From Xestospongia muta (Eukaryota > Porifera > Demospongiae > Haplosclerida > Petrosiidae), in the NCBI GenBank assembly GCA_963693285.1, contig OY848918.1:8683156-8747155 (forward strand): 64,000 bases of DNA, read 5' to 3'. Of this stretch, positions 32,803-45,880 are shown piece by piece (position 1 is the stretch's first letter; every line of letters starts with the position of its first letter). A program made the translations under genes and the position numbers. The notes beneath the pieces were generated by a model. It ran no database searches, was not told where the DNA came from, and saw nothing but the letters and a program-made list of their open reading frames with translations.

Positions 32803-35100
32803 CTCATTGACTTTGAGTGTACCAATGCTCTCCTCTGCTCCATTGACTGGAAAGAATTACTCCCCTTGTCAGATCCAAATGCTTCCTGGGCCGTATTTAA
32901 AGAATGTTTCTGCAGCATTATGACCACCATTGTTCCTAGGAAACTTGAGTACCCCCCTACAAACTCTTACCTTCCTTGGATCAACTGCTCATTCCTTAAC
33001 CATGTCAAAATAAGAAACTCCATCGTCTCTTCTGCTAAAAGATCTGATTTTCCTTCTCTTTGGGCCAAATACCATTAAATATCATAACAAGACTCTTGCT
33101 CACTTCAGACACCTAAAATCCAAATTCTTTCATAATTTACTCACTTCTTCCTACCAGTCTTTTTGGTCTGCTGTTAAACGCATTCACACCAAACATGTAT
33201 CCATTTCCTCCCTTATCCTTAATGGTTCTCCTGTAACTTCATCCTCTTCCAAAGCAGATGTCGTGAATCAATACTTCTCCTCCTGCTTCAACAAGTAGTC
33301 AACTGCCTCTTTACCTTCTCTGGCTCATAATCCCTATCCCTTACTACAAGACAACTCTCCAGCTCTTCTCAGTTACCCAGATGAAATTTGCAAACTAGTT
33401 TCTCATATTCCTTTTGACACTGCTTCTGGTCCTGATGGTATCTCCTCTATCATGCTCCACAACACAGCTCCTAGTATTTCACTTCCTCTTTCCCTTATTT
33501 TCAACTCTTCCCTCTCAACAGGTATTTCCCTTCAGACTGGAAAAACTCCAATATCATATCTATTTCCAAATTGAAAACCTCCTCTTCATTCCCTTCAGAC
33601 TATTGCCCAATCTCTCTACTTTCTTCCCCAAGTAAGATCTTGGAATGTGACATCTTTAACTATTTGTATGAATTTTGTTCTGCTCACAACACCCTTTCTA
33701 ATTGTCAGTTTGGTTTCCGACCAGGATTCTCAACTGAAATCGTTCTATTATCAATCATTAATTCTTGGTTTTCTTCACTGGATTGCAAAAATTCAGTCTG
33801 TGCAGTTTCTTTGATCTCACTAAAGCATTTGACTTTGTCCCTCACAAGCCTCTACTTGACTCTATCTTCACTTGACCTTCCTCCTCTTCTTCTGTTTTGG
33901 CTCCATAGCTATCTGTAAGGCTGTACTCAACAAGTAATCATAAATGGTTCTCTATCTTCTAAATCTCAAGTCACCTCTGGTGTGCCCCAAAGTTCTTTTC
34001 TCGGGCCTCTCTTATTCATCATCTATATAAATGACATTGCTAAACTGTCAGTCCACTCTTCAACCACCCTTACTTTATGTTGATGACATCCTTCTCTCAC
34101 AAGAAATGTCTTCTCCAACTTCAATGTCCACTGTTCAATCCAACATCAATCTTATGTCATTGTGGATTACCTCTCGTCATCTCACCATCAACTCCAAAAA
34201 AAACCAAATACATGATTGTCTCTCGTAAGCCTCCCTCTTTTCTAACCTCCCTCTCTCCTCTTTTTGAAAATTGTTCTCAACTTGAACGAGTCAATTCCTT
34301 TAAATACCTTGGTATTATATTCACCTCTAATTTATCGTGGTCTCCTCACATCCAATCTGTCCACTCTAAAAAGCTCGTCAAACCACTGGGACCATCTACC
34401 GTAACTTCTATAAGCATGCTTCTCCTCATACTTTTCTCACTTTGTATCACTTTCTTGTCATTCCCTATTTTTCCTATTGTTTGTCTGTTTGGGACCTACC
34501 TGTATCTTCCACTAATGCTGAAATTCTCGAGAAAACCCAACACTTTGCTCTAAAAATGTGCTCGCAAAAATGGGACAATGATTACTCATCTCTTCTCTCA
34601 ACTTTTAACCTTTTGACCCTCTCAACTCATTGTTCCATTTCCAAATTATGTCTTCTTTATAAAATCACTAACAACCTCCCCTATTTACCTTCAGATATTT
34701 CCATTCGCAAACCTCTGCCAAGTTATGCTTCTTGTCACTTTGATCCTCTCACCTTTACCATCCCTTTTTCTCACTCATCTGCCTCACAAAACTCATTTGT
34801 CCCTTCTGTTCTCTTTCTGTGGAATTCACTTCTTTATCATGTAAAATTTAGCTCATCTTTAATCACTTTTAAATGTAAAGTAAAGATGCTTCTTTATTAA
34901 CCATAAACCCACCATTACTTATCACACTAAAACCCATCATATACTATCAATCACCTACCTTATATCTTGTGTTATTAATGATACTATATCCTGTACTTTA
35001 ATACCTTAACACTGCTTTATTTATTATTGTTCTATTCTGTTTGTGCCTTTCAAATTAGTAGTAGCTATTAGAAATTCATTTTGTTACTAAAAAAATGATG
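32795..35100 (+). mobile_element. Non-LTR retrotransposon with reverse transcriptase, 5'-truncated and decayed
   Basis: Coding text in several frames. First comes a linker after the endonuclease (PWINCSFLNHVKIRNSIVSS, SSYQSFWSAVKRIH). The RT core follows: SGPDGISS; PSDYCPISLLSSPSKILE; CQFGFRPGFSTE; a DLTKAFD-like motif in a shifted frame; SGVPQSSFLGPLLFIIYIND; the catalytic YVDD box at 34076-34087; LTINSKKTKYM; FKYLGIIF. A C-terminal region ends SSSLITFKCKVKMLLY near 34900 and is followed by about 200 bp of 3' UTR. The order and the GVPQGS-like and YVDD motifs place it in the jockey/CR1-like LINE group. The endonuclease is absent, and stops and frame shifts make it dead. Its own T-rich (Phe/Ser/Leu) codon use differs from the A/T-rich receptor genes. 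Confidence 0.88.
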
Positions 35101-35264
35101 AAATAATTCTAAGTTCCTGGCTACTTTCCTGTTATTGCTTTATATATAATTACTTAATAATATTATACATCACAATATGTAAGAATGTTTTTTGTAAGCT
35201 GGTTACACATGTGACATCATTTCCTTCCAGCATGCTATAGCATTTTTTTGACTAGCAAAATGCT

Positions 35265-36995
35265 TTAGCACCTCATCCGCCAGTATGCTCTGATGAATTA
35301 ACATCTCAGGTATCAGTATACTCTGACCCCTCACCTGTTGTGTCTGCTTCTGACTGACTTGCTGATGTTACTAATGTCTGCCCCTGGACCTCTCACAGCC
35401 TAGTCAACAAACTTCAGTTCTTCCAATCATTGTTTACTCCTCCTCTTTTCACTTTGTCACAGTGACTGAAACCTGGTTATCTTCCTCTATTATTGATGGG
35501 TAGGTGTTGCCTTCTAATTTTGCTGTCTATCATCATGACAGACTTACTTGTGGAGGCGATGTCTTATTGGGATTACATCATTCTATTCCTTCTCATCTGC
35601 TTTCTTCCCCCCCTTTCAACTGAGATTGTCTCAGTTGAAATTGGTTTAATTTCCCCACTTCTATTCTGTGTCATTTACATTCCCCCTAACTCATCATCTG
35701 ACTACTGTTTAAGCATTTTTCAGTATATTGAGTCTATAGTTTCTCACCCACGTGTTCTCATTGCTGGAGATTTCAATTTTCCAGATATCTGCTGGTCTTA
35801 TTTATGTGGCCAGTCTCCCCAGTCAGACGCTTTCTGTGATCTTATTTTTCATCATAGCCTTGTTTAAGTTGTAGATTTTCCCACTCACTTAAGGGGGGGG
35901 GGGTGTTCTGGACCTTGTTCTATCTAACTTTGATGGCCCGATTGAGAATGACTTAAGCTTTTCCTCCCAATTCCTCAGATCTGATCATTACTTCCTGTCT
36001 TTTACTGTCCCAAGTATTTACAAGAGAGTCTCTGAGCAGTCCAAACTGTCCTACTCTTTAACTTCAAAAAACTGACCTAGAGGGCTATCGTCCTTTCTAT
36101 TGGACTTTGATTTTAGTCACCTATTTTCCTCCATTGACATCGAATTTGTCTGGTCATTACTTAAAGGAATAGTCCTGCACTCCATCACTCTCTTTACTCC
36201 TGTTATCAAAGTCAGATCTAAATCCTACCCCAAGTGGTTTCATTCTGCCATTCATCACCAACTTCACAGGCTTCACTATCTTCATAGATGTTACAGGAAG
36301 TACCCCTCTCCTATGAGGTCCTCTCAACTTTCCTCTGATGAACTTCAACTTCAGCAAGACATTGTATTTGCTTGGTTCACTTATGAGACTGACCTTGTGA
36401 CTAATTTTGCATTCTCAAATGACTCTAGAATCTATCAGTATATCAGGAATCTCTCTGGGCAAAATAACCTCCCTACTGTTTTATGCCATGGATCTGCTAT
36501 GGCTACTTCGAGGGCTAAAAAAGCTGAACTTCTCAATTACTTCTTCCACTCTGTGTTCAATGTCAGCTCTGGGTCTCTTCAGTTGGACACCTCCCTCTGC
36601 CCAAAAGACTCTCTTTTTTCTGTCAACATTTCCCTGAGTGACACATTCATTGGTCTTGCTTCATTGGACCCCTCCAAAGCTATGGGAGGGGATGGCATTC
36701 TGCCTGTTATCCTGAAGCACTCTACCACTGCTCTTGCTGAGCTTGTTCATCACTTGTTTTCTCTCAGGCATACCTGCCAGTTGAGTGGGGTCGACACAAC
36801 ATCATTGCCATTCCTAAATCAAGTGATAGATCCCAGGTCTCAAATTATTGGGCTATTTCTCTTCTTTGATGTCTCTCCAATTAGAGAGACTTGTTTTTGA
36901 TAAGGTCAGCGAATTTCTTGTTACTTTATTGGTATCTCACTCACAGTTTGGGTTTATTAAGAATCGCTCTACTTATGTACCAGCTAAAGCAGCTA
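35265..36995 (+). mobile_element. Second non-LTR retrotransposon (endonuclease plus start of RT), 3'-truncated
   Basis: An apurinic-type endonuclease is readable with frame shifts: EIVSVEIGLISPLLFCVIYI, PPNSSSDYC, VLIAGDFNFPDICW (the GDFN motif), SDAFCDLIF, FPTHL, VLDLVLSN and LRSDHYFL (the SDH motif). A long intact linker frame follows at 36100-36900 (KSYPKWFHSAIHHQLHRLHY, KAMGGDGILPVILKHS). RT motifs then start in another frame: NYWAISLLCLSNLERLVFDK and HSQFGFIKNRST near 36985, where the element ends. The middle and end of the RT are missing. The run GGGGGGGGG at 35892-35900 may be an indel site. The GDGI--- and IKNRS wording differs from the neighbouring element, so it is a separate family. 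Confidence 0.85.
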
Positions 36996-37740
36996 TTACT
37001 CCAATGGAATATGTGAGTATGTGGTGATGATAAATTAAAGAGTCACTATCTTGTTAGAGAGAGTTAATATATTACAATAACTCTCATCTATCTTTAGTTG
37101 CAGGGCATATAATGGAGACAAAGTTTAAGCAGACATTTTAGACAAGATGAGAAAGAAGCAAAAATAGAGAGCGAGAGTGTGGGCATGGGAGAGAGGGGAG
37201 TAAAGAAAAAGAGGCTTATAGTATTTGTGTATAAAATGAGTAACAGGAGACAAGGATTAAGTAAACATTTTCATAAAGAAAACAGTTGAAAGGAGACAAG
37301 AAACGATGGAACAAGAATTTATAGAACACTATAGAGAGTAATTATAAAAGGAGTCAAGTGAAAACAAACAAGACTGCCTGCAAATATAGTTTGTAAAAGA
37401 TTGAGAAAACAGAAAATTGAAACTGAACAGATCTAAATAAAGCAAAATCAATACCTTAATGAAGTATACACCAACAAACATGAGCTCAACCAGGAACAGA
37501 AGATGAATTAACAGAACTTTTGCTTCTAAAATCGTGAACCATAAAATTGAACTCTTATGTAATTGTAGTAGTAGTTAAACTTCACTAAAATTTCTATGAG
37601 TAAAGAATGTATTATAAAGGCTCTGTAGATTGAAATAAAGAATACTTGATGAAGCACCTTACAATCAAATTATTGAATCAGCCACAGCCCTTTACAGACT
37701 CTCTTGCAATAGTGGCTTTCAAAAAAACCACTAAAATTCA
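36996..37740. other. Unassigned, A/G-rich
   Basis: No gene or clear repeat recognised. The strand is unusually A+G-rich between 37080 and 37450 compared with its surroundings, perhaps the remains of another element. Confidence 0.35.
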
Positions 37741-37744
37741 GATT

Positions 37745-37890
37745 ATCACATAATAGTATGAACAAATTATAAAGTACACAAATAAATATAATATTAAAGA
37801 TATATCATCTATAAGTACATTAGATAAAGATCATGAAAATCCATGCAATATGTAATATATAAGTGCTTACATTAATAATCATTGTAAGAA
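37745..37890 (+). repeat. Repeat shared with 43815-43965
   Basis: TCACATAATAGTATGAACA, AATTATAAAGTACACAAATA and GATATATCATCTATAAGTAC occur in both places in the same orientation. They mark the left edge of a duplicated segment whose right edge is 38440-38560 / 44235-44365. Confidence 0.8.
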
Positions 37891-37954
37891 AACATTATTT
37901 ATCACTTTATATAGCAAGACAATCAATACGTCAAGCTTTGCTGACAACATCTAA

Positions 37955-38203
37955 CCATTTCTAAAGCTCATGTCTCCCCCATTAAACGTTTTCTTCCTAG
38001 CCCTTTGGTACCTAGACAAGTCCCCATAATGTCTGTCCAAGATTATCTTATAATGGATGACTCACTTCCTCCACCATTGCCATGCTGCTTCCAATCAAAC
38101 CCATCTATGGCAACACAACCAACTGAGAAGTTTATCTATGCTGATCTTGGATCTATACACCTGACTTGCAACAAGAGACCACTTCTGTCAAAACACTTGT
38201 GAA
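37955..38203 (+). pseudogene. Receptor tail-like exon with IYADL and proline-rich motifs
   Basis: After a pyrimidine-rich TTTTCTTCCTAG the frame reads PLVPRQVPIMSVQDYLIMDD, SLPPPLPCCFQS, TEKFIYADLGS and ends TGA at 38203. IYADLGS parallels IYAELGN in the long tail of the gene at 48491, and the proline stretch parallels its PPPLPPK. No TM exon is found nearby on this strand, so it is a probable relic of another long-tail receptor. Assignment rests on short motifs. Confidence 0.45.
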
Positions 38204-38439
38204 CTAATTTTTGAAAAGGAACCATTGTTAAAACATCTTGAAAAACAGTTTTGTACACATGCAGTTGCTTATATATACACAACTATTCATGATAACTGTA
38301 TGTGTACATAACTGTTTTTGAAGAGTTTTAATAGTGGTCCCTTTTTACAAATCAGGTCACAAATGTTTTGACAGAAGTGGTCCCTTATTATGAATCAGAT
38401 CACAATTACATAACGATATAGCTTTATTTTCAAATTAAA

Positions 38440-39400
38440 TGGCAGCTATTGTTTTTAGTACATACATCTTATTACATATCTTTATATATAATTTTTATAT
38501 TTTAACAATTTTCATTTTAATTGAAATAGTTTTATTATCAAAACTTTAGTACACCTGACATAGTATTTACTTTGACACATTGTCACGTGACACTATAATC
38601 ATATATATAACATTAAAATGTAATGATGTAACAATGAGGTCAGCTATAATAATGGTAATGATGGGTATAGTAGTACATATATGTAAATAATGTTATTTAA
38701 AAAATAATAAATAGAGGATACATGACTAGCTATTGAATGTTTCATCATTATATTTGACAATGATGCACATTGTCTTGTGACTTTATAGGATGATAAGTAG
38801 ACTTGTTTTAATTTGATGGTTGTCTTTATAAGGATGTACCCATATAGGGAAATTAGAGGGAATTATGACATCTTTTTCTCCCAACAATATGCACAGACAT
38901 CAGTATATGTTGCAATATCCATCCTTACTAGTTAGTAGATTACAAACATAAATGTACATTGCTATTTGACCAGCAGCAGCTGTAATAACTTAATGTTCTG
39001 TCATATATTTGATCATTGATTTATGTCTGTTATTATTATTCTATATAATGTTATATTCAATAACAATTATTAATGTAACCATTAAGGGTTAGCTATTCAC
39101 TATTGATTTAACTTTTTTAATAAAAGACAAAAATTAAATGGATGTATTGTACAAGTTGTATATCTGTATTTGGTCATTGAAAGACAATAAGTATTGATAG
39201 TAATGAACCATATAACTAATAAAATGAAGTATTATTCCATTCTCACTGTCAAGACTAAAGGCACTGTCTAAACATTAACTATACACAATAATGTACTACT
39301 TTCTGCTAGACCTATAGGCACTTCCTAATGTAAATGTCACCTATAATGTTAACATTGTCATACTTGATGATGATCATTGTAAAAGTTGTAAGTTACTAAT
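38440..39400 (+). repeat. Dispersed non-coding repeat R1, copy 1
   Basis: Long non-coding block shared with 40855-41390 and 45880-46360. Common text includes TGAAATAGTTTTATTATCAA, GACACATTGTCACGTGAC, TATAAGGATGTACCCATATA, ATATTTGATCATTGATTTAT and CCATTAAGGGTTAGCTATTC. No open frame. Its function is unknown; it travels with receptor fragments. Confidence 0.75.
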
Positions 39401-39424
39401 TATGTACAGAGTAGCTCTTTGTAT

Positions 39425-40110
39425 TTACAACTGTACATTTTGTTGGTTATAAAGGAAATGAAGTACATAAGCTATAATAGTTAATGTAAACTAAACAGAC
39501 CACATGTTATAATTACTCTACTGTGGCATTTATATAGTAAAGGTATATATATTATATATGTACTAGTAATATTATAAAGTCATCTTTCCTTGTTTATAGT
39601 TATAAAGGAAATTAAGTACATAAGTTATGATAGTTGATGTAAACTGAACACACCACGTGTTATAATTACATCATGTGTGGGTGTTGTTGGATCTATACAT
39701 GTAGATGTACATACTTGGAAAAATGTATCAAGATTACTACAATAGTTAAATAACAAATATTATTAGTACTAGTAAGATAACAATACTAATAATAATATCA
39801 GCAATAACCCCATTACTTAGTATGTTCTCATACTTGATGATGATCATTGTAAAAGCTGTAAGTTACTAATTATATATAGAGAGATACCTCTGTCTTCATA
39901 ACTGTACATTTTGTTGGTTATAAAGGAAATATTACATATAGTAATATTATAAAGTCATCTTTCCTTGTTTTATAGTTATAAAGGACATGAAGTACATATG
40001 TTATGATAGTTAATGTAAACGGAACAAACCATATGTTATAATTACTCTATATGTGGGTGTTATTGAGTACTACATATATGTACGTGTACATACTTGGAAA
40101 AGTGAAAGTA
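39425..40110 (+). repeat. Three successive copies of the 5'-flank repeat; TM remnant between
   Basis: Copies of the 8645-type block lie at about 39425-39540, 39590-39725 and 39905-40105. At about 39732-39826 the minus strand has a decayed receptor TM exon (VLSNGVIADIIISIVILLVL), close to the better preserved one near 40480-40590. The arrangement looks like repeated short duplications of one locus start plus TM exon. Confidence 0.7.
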
Positions 40111-40334
40111 AATTGGAATTATTATTACAAAATTGTAAAAAATGTCTGATACATTTGTTTAAATATGTTTACTGTTATATTACTTTGTTGTATTTTTGAA
40201 ATCATTAGTGATCTCATTATCGTTAATCTAAGAACAATCAACCTTACCTTTTTAAAAGTTTTTTTAACTGTAATTTTGTTTGGCTATAGAATGCATTTTA
40301 TAAAATTATCTATCACTATTATTATCTTAATTTA

Positions 40335-40700
40335 CTGTCTCATAAACTGGAGGAGTATTAAGTAGAACTCTTTTATCACTGGACTAGTCTCACCTCTACT
40401 CTGTTTAGTACTGGACACTAGTAGGACACACACACATACAGTGGTAATAGTACAACTCACTACTATATAGTACTGACCTTTATATATCAAGACAATAGTT
40501 AAAATAACAATTATTATTAGTACTAGTAAGATAACAACACTACTAATAATACCAGCAATAACTGCTTCACTTAGTACTAGATTTAAGAGCAATACTCAAC
40601 AACAGTAGTAGTATATAACTTATCTGATACCATAGATATTACTGTGGTAGTAGGTGTGGGTTCTAAAATTATAACATTGGACAAATGGTAAGACATTGTA
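40335..40700 (-). pseudogene. Receptor TM exon and deleted tail
   Basis: Minus strand: a Thr-rich stalk near 40660-40620 (PTPTTTVISMVS), a TM exon after CTAG near 40584 (VLSEAVIAGIISSVVILLVL, then a run of Ile/Val and YKG), and a tail exon start (TKQSRGETSPVIKEF) near 40410-40365. The tail then jumps to text equivalent to SLNTPPVYET: relative to the orphan tail at 11460-11786 the segment holding two Tyr motifs is deleted and the frame is broken. It shows which TM type went with that tail. Confidence 0.68.
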
Positions 40701-40854
40701 TATATAGGTATGTAATGATGGTCTAAATTATCTACTGACATGGTTGTAGTAGAAAACACAAATATATCATCAAAAGTGTAGCAGGTACTGAAGATACAAC
40801 TATTGCCATGAAATTTTCAGATATCGTTTATAATTTTGTACATAGATATACCTT

Positions 40855-41900
40855 TATATTTTAACATTTTCCATTTCAATTGAAATAGTTTTATTATCAA
40901 AATGTTAGCACACTTGACATACTATTTACTTTGACAATGACACATATTGTCATGTGACTTTAAAGAATGATGGGTAGACTCATTTGAACTTTATAAGGAT
41001 GTACTCATGTAGGATATGAAGGGAAATGATGACCTCTTATCCTCCCAACAATATATACATACATCAGTATATGTTACAACATCCATAGTAGACTACAACA
41101 AAACTGTTTATTGCTATTTGACAAGTAACAGCTGTAATAACTTAATAGTCCTCTCATATATTTGATCATTGATTTTATATCTCTTTAGTACAGTGTTTTA
41201 TTAAATAATGTATCCATTAAGGGCTGGCTATTTGTTATAGATCTAACTTCTTTATTGAAAGACAAAATAAATATATTATATAAATACATCCTTGTACATC
41301 TGTACTAGTGTTTGGTCCATTGAAGGAGAATAGTTATTGATGGTCAATGAACCATATATAACATTGTGATAATATGTAATAAATTAATTACCTAGTTTTA
41401 TATACTGTAGACATTAGCTACAAAGTTCTTGTAATTTGTAGTGATAATAATTGTTACAATAACTATTAACTACATTACTATACCTTGGAAGTAATTATAA
41501 TGTAATTGACAATGTTAATACTGTAATTTGTAAGTGATAGTAGTTATTCAAAATCACTAATCATTATTTCATACCTAATAACAATGACTACATATACATT
41601 TACTAGCTACACAACTGATAAGAACTATTATTAACAATTATAATGATGACATATTGAAGGTAATTATGATTGTAATTATTACTTTAAAATAATTTAAACA
41701 TTAAAATTGAGAAGTGCTCATAACATACAGTTGACAGTACCATAATTTATTATAGTGTAATACTATGTACATTAACAGTGTTATAAATATAATGGAGGTA
41801 TTTAAAGATTAACACATTCGTTGTTATTTGTGCAATAGTATGTACCAAAAACAATAGTGTAATAATGAAGTAATAAAATAACTATAGATGAATCACATGG
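40855..41900 (+). repeat. Dispersed non-coding repeat R1, copy 2 with extension
   Basis: Same block as 38440-39400, continuing into text (TAGCTACAAAGTTCTTGTAA, ACCTTGGAAGTAATTATAAT, TGTACATTAACAGTGTTATA) that is also found at 46360-46740 and, inverted, at 18040-18420. No coding signal. Confidence 0.7.
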
Positions 41901-42279
41901 AATGTGAGTTGATATATTCATATGTTCATGTATATAATGTAATATTCCAGCATTATTTTATTATATATCTCATCTAGTCTAGCTCATGAACATGATTGTA
42001 GTAGAAAACACAATATGTCACCAAAACTGATTACTATCTTTTTACGCACTGTTCTTTCTATATAACAATATCTCTGTCAAGTAGTGTTTGTAAGTATTAT
42101 ATTGGAAACTTGAATAATGGTTATAATTATAATATGTGGCATATGTATGTATATGTCATGTTGGTAGTCAGTACTGATACTTTTAACAGAGCTGATAAAA
42201 AGCTTGTCATTTTTTCATTGTTGCTTGTATTATAGCTATAATATTTATAAATTTACAATTATAATATTATCATTAATAC

Positions 42280-43520
42280 ATGTGATATTTAATGTTAAGT
42301 TTTATGATTGTGCAGGAAAACATATATAAAACATAGTATCATAACATAAGATAATAAGACAATTGAGTGAGGAATTTACAATAAATGACAAAGATGAGTT
42401 TCTTCCTGTTCTGGAGTTTGGTGTTGTAAAAAATCCAACATTTTCTTATAACATTATCAACATCATTTGTACTAGCAAAGGTAAGTGTTACATCTAATGA
42501 TACAAATATCCAGCCAATAACAGTTGGATCAACAGCACAAAATTAGTTGTGTTGTCTCATAGTCAAAATTAGGGCAAAACAAATTAAAACACAATGAACT
42601 CCTTTGTCCTTAAATCAACAGGTATTTTGTATATGTACTACATATTAATAGAGCAGCTAAACTAATATGTAGAGTAAATAAACTATTTTTAGTTATATCA
42701 CTGTTATACCTGGAGTACAGAGATATGTAGAAAGTATTATTCTTTAATAATTATTGTATTAATTACACAATGTTTTTAATAAATATTGATATTTAACTTT
42801 GTCAGTACTACTAAATCAACAAGTGTTTATAATATATAATAAGAACTGTTAAACTATTAGACTACATGAATTATTTTTCTGTTTGTTACCTCTAGAATAC
42901 AGCACTATTGGTTACACATCATTAGTGACATCATATAGTAAGTAACATATTGTAATTACATTTCTAGTCAAATGAAGGAATTGTTAATCATTTCTAATTG
43001 ATAAGTTGGACTAATAATCTACACCGTGATATATCATAGATAATAACTTTATCATTATTTTCCAGTACCTCCTACTTCCACTATCAATTTGACTATCTTA
43101 GTTCTCTATGAACATCACTTGGGCCACACCCACTAACATTGGAGAAAAGGGAATATCTATAACTTCATATATTATCACAGTGTATCCACCTCCCTCATTA
43201 TCATATAGTAGTTGTATTGGAGGAGTATGTAATACTACTGAAGAGTTCTTTATATTATCAGGATTGAGTTATAGTACTAACTATATCATCAATGTTAGTG
43301 CTAGTAACTGTGCTGGTACTGGGAGTGTAGCTAGTACATCAATTGAGATAACATAAAGTACATTAATGTACTAATTATTACTTTATTATTTCATTTATAG
43401 ATAAATCTGGTCAACCTGTTGGACTGACTCTACCTCAGTATTATCATGTGATACTATATGTTGTCATGGCAACAACCTTTATTTGATTATAGGGGATGAT
43501 CACTAATATATCATATCTCG
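42280..43520 (+). pseudogene. Receptor pseudogene, copy 2: signal exon, second exon, FN3 exon
   Basis: Signal exon at about 42389-42430 (MTKMSFFLFWSLVL). A second exon follows a TACTAG near 42475 (AKVSVTSNDTNIQPITVGST) but reaches TAG at 42543-42545 through a 1-base shift. An FN3 exon at 43064-43356 (VPPTSTINLTIL; NITWATPTNIGEKGISITSY; PPPSLSYSSCIGGVCNTTEE; NYIINVSASNCAGTG) is shifted once near 43108. It then decays. This copy keeps the ancestral exon order that is inverted at 7545-8490. No TM or tail was found downstream. Confidence 0.72.
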
Positions 43521-43814
43521 TCACCTCATCAAATAGTCACCACTTTTAATGAACAATATAATACAAGTGGATTGACTTGTGGTGATAGCTATAATATATC
43601 AGTGACACCATTATTATGTGAGCTAGAAAAGAGTATATTATCTCATATCATCTATTGTTAAGTCAAATAACTTTAGTATCAGTAAGATAAATAGGTTATT
43701 TTGGTAGACCTTCTCACTTATAACTATACTGGCACATCAATTTAATATTTGGTACATAATAAGAAAAACAAGTGAAGGAAATTAGGTATGTCACTTCATT
43801 ACATTCTCATCATG

Positions 43815-44365
43815 TATCACATAATAGTATGAACACATTATAAAGTACACAAATAAATATAATATTAAAGATATATCATCTATAAGTACATAACAAGTCA
43901 TGATAATCCATACAATATAATATTATTTAACTATTACATTTAATTATCTATATCACATGATCATTGTATAATAGAATTAATTTTATTATATTATGGAACA
44001 GAATGATGTACTCATCTCTCTACACACCCTACCTCCGATAGCTACTAAATCTGGAACTCTGCCCATTCTGCTAAATGGTGAAAAAAATTTAGTAGTAGTT
44101 AAATTAGGAGTTAAATTTGGTAAGAGTTGTTCTTTTACAACTAAAATACCTTTAATGTATGACAAACTATGTATTTATAGCAGTTGCTTAAGTGATATAT
44201 AACTAATGATAGTATCATTTATTATATATTAACAATATAACTTTATTTTCTAAACAAGTGTCAGTTATTGTTTTTAGTACATGTATCTTATGACATAACT
44301 TTTTAAACGTGTATATATATTGTATCATTTTTCATTTTAATAGAAATAGTTTTATTATCAAACCT
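43815..44365 (+). repeat. Duplicate of 37745-38560 with a different core
   Basis: Both edges match 37745-37890 and 38440-38560, but the centre does not. Here a 70-codon open frame lies at 43993-44202 (LHTLPPIATKSGTLPILLNG, then VVVKLGVKFG), which I do not recognise. It occupies the place of the tail-like exon at 37955-38203, so it may be a diverged or frame-shifted version. Confidence 0.5.
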
Positions 44366-44369
44366 TGTT

Positions 44370-44900
44370 CAATTGTTTAGTACATTGTATTTACCACATA
44401 ACTCCACTGATTATTAACAGTTATTGATCACTGGATATGCTAAACAGTAACAAAAGTTTACTATGAGTATTTTGTTTTGAAAATGGCTGTTATTTCAGTG
44501 ACTTTGTGGTCAGTGGTCATATATGTTGTGAAATAAAAGGACTTATAAATGAAGAAACTTTCTTCTTTAATATTGTAGTTGACATTAACGATATATCACT
44601 TTATTAATAATTACAATCAACTAATTAAGGACTATATTACAAGTATATATAACATTGGAGGTAATGTTTAACCTGAATGTAACCATGACAATACTTAATA
44701 TTACATCATATAATGTATCCTAAACCTAAATTGTCTATAGAAAAACATTACATACTGTTTACTGTTTGTAGAGACAAATGACATACTGTATACTATTTAT
44801 AGAAGCACATGACATGCTATATACTATTTATAGAAACAGTATTATCATAAAATGTGCCTATATTGGTAAAAAACATTGAAATTGCATATGAAGTCCACTA

Positions 44901-44941
<41 letters not shown>

Positions 44942-45880
44942 GGGATAGACTCTATAGTATCATTGATACTATCATCATCACAGTTGGCATGGTATTGATG
45001 TTCTTATACTGTTATTGATGTTCTTATACTGTTTTTGTGACATGTGTTAATGAAACATACACATAAATGCTATTAGATTTGTATACTTTACCCAATAGTG
45101 ACGTAATTGTCACATGTTTACTTTACACATCAGCATAAAGGTTATCTTTCATTGTTGTTGTTTCCATGTAGGACTCACACTATATACAGTGCTGAGGTAA
45201 TGTACACACACTGGTCCATTAGAGTCTGTTTAGATTCCTTATTGAGAAAACATCTCTTTATTATGACAACAAAAATCACCTGGTTAGTCATACTGAAAAA
45301 CTAGCACCTTCTTCACTGAATATACAAGGTACTATATAATATAATAGTGATATTGTTGTTTTAAAGAAACATAATGTTTATATAACATAGTTGTTTACAA
45401 CTTCATAATAAGTTAAAATATGCAACAACATTGTCAATGTTTATTCCATTATTAGGTCAAACATGAACATATATATATAATTATCAATTACATATTATAT
45501 ACATGTACTAATGTAACTGTGTAATATTATCTATATGTAATACAAGTGCATATACTGGGGTTAATCTTATTTGTGTTCATTGTTAAACTATGATGCTTAA
45601 TCAACTGGTTGATGTTTTTACAGTAATATATTCCAAACTGTATTATAATCGCTAATGTACCTATACCAGGTATACACATGCTATAAGAAATGCAGACTAG
45701 CGGTTTCTTAATGTAAACAGATGCCTAGTGGAGCAAGTGGCTATCATAAGTATGACTTATGTAAAGTAAATGAGGCCAGGTGTAATGGGTGTAGTAGTAG
45801 TACATGTATGGTAATACTATGTTCATACTATAGGATGTATTAACAGTATAGTATTGTAGCATATAGTACATATAGGGCTT
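44370..45880. other. Non-coding; (AT)n microsatellite
   Basis: No exon recognised. (AT)15 at about 44908-44936, and short direct repeats near 44740-44835 (GACATACTGTATACTATTTA, GACATGCTATATACTATTTA) and 44995-45030 (TATTGATGTTCTTATACTGT twice). Confidence 0.6.
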
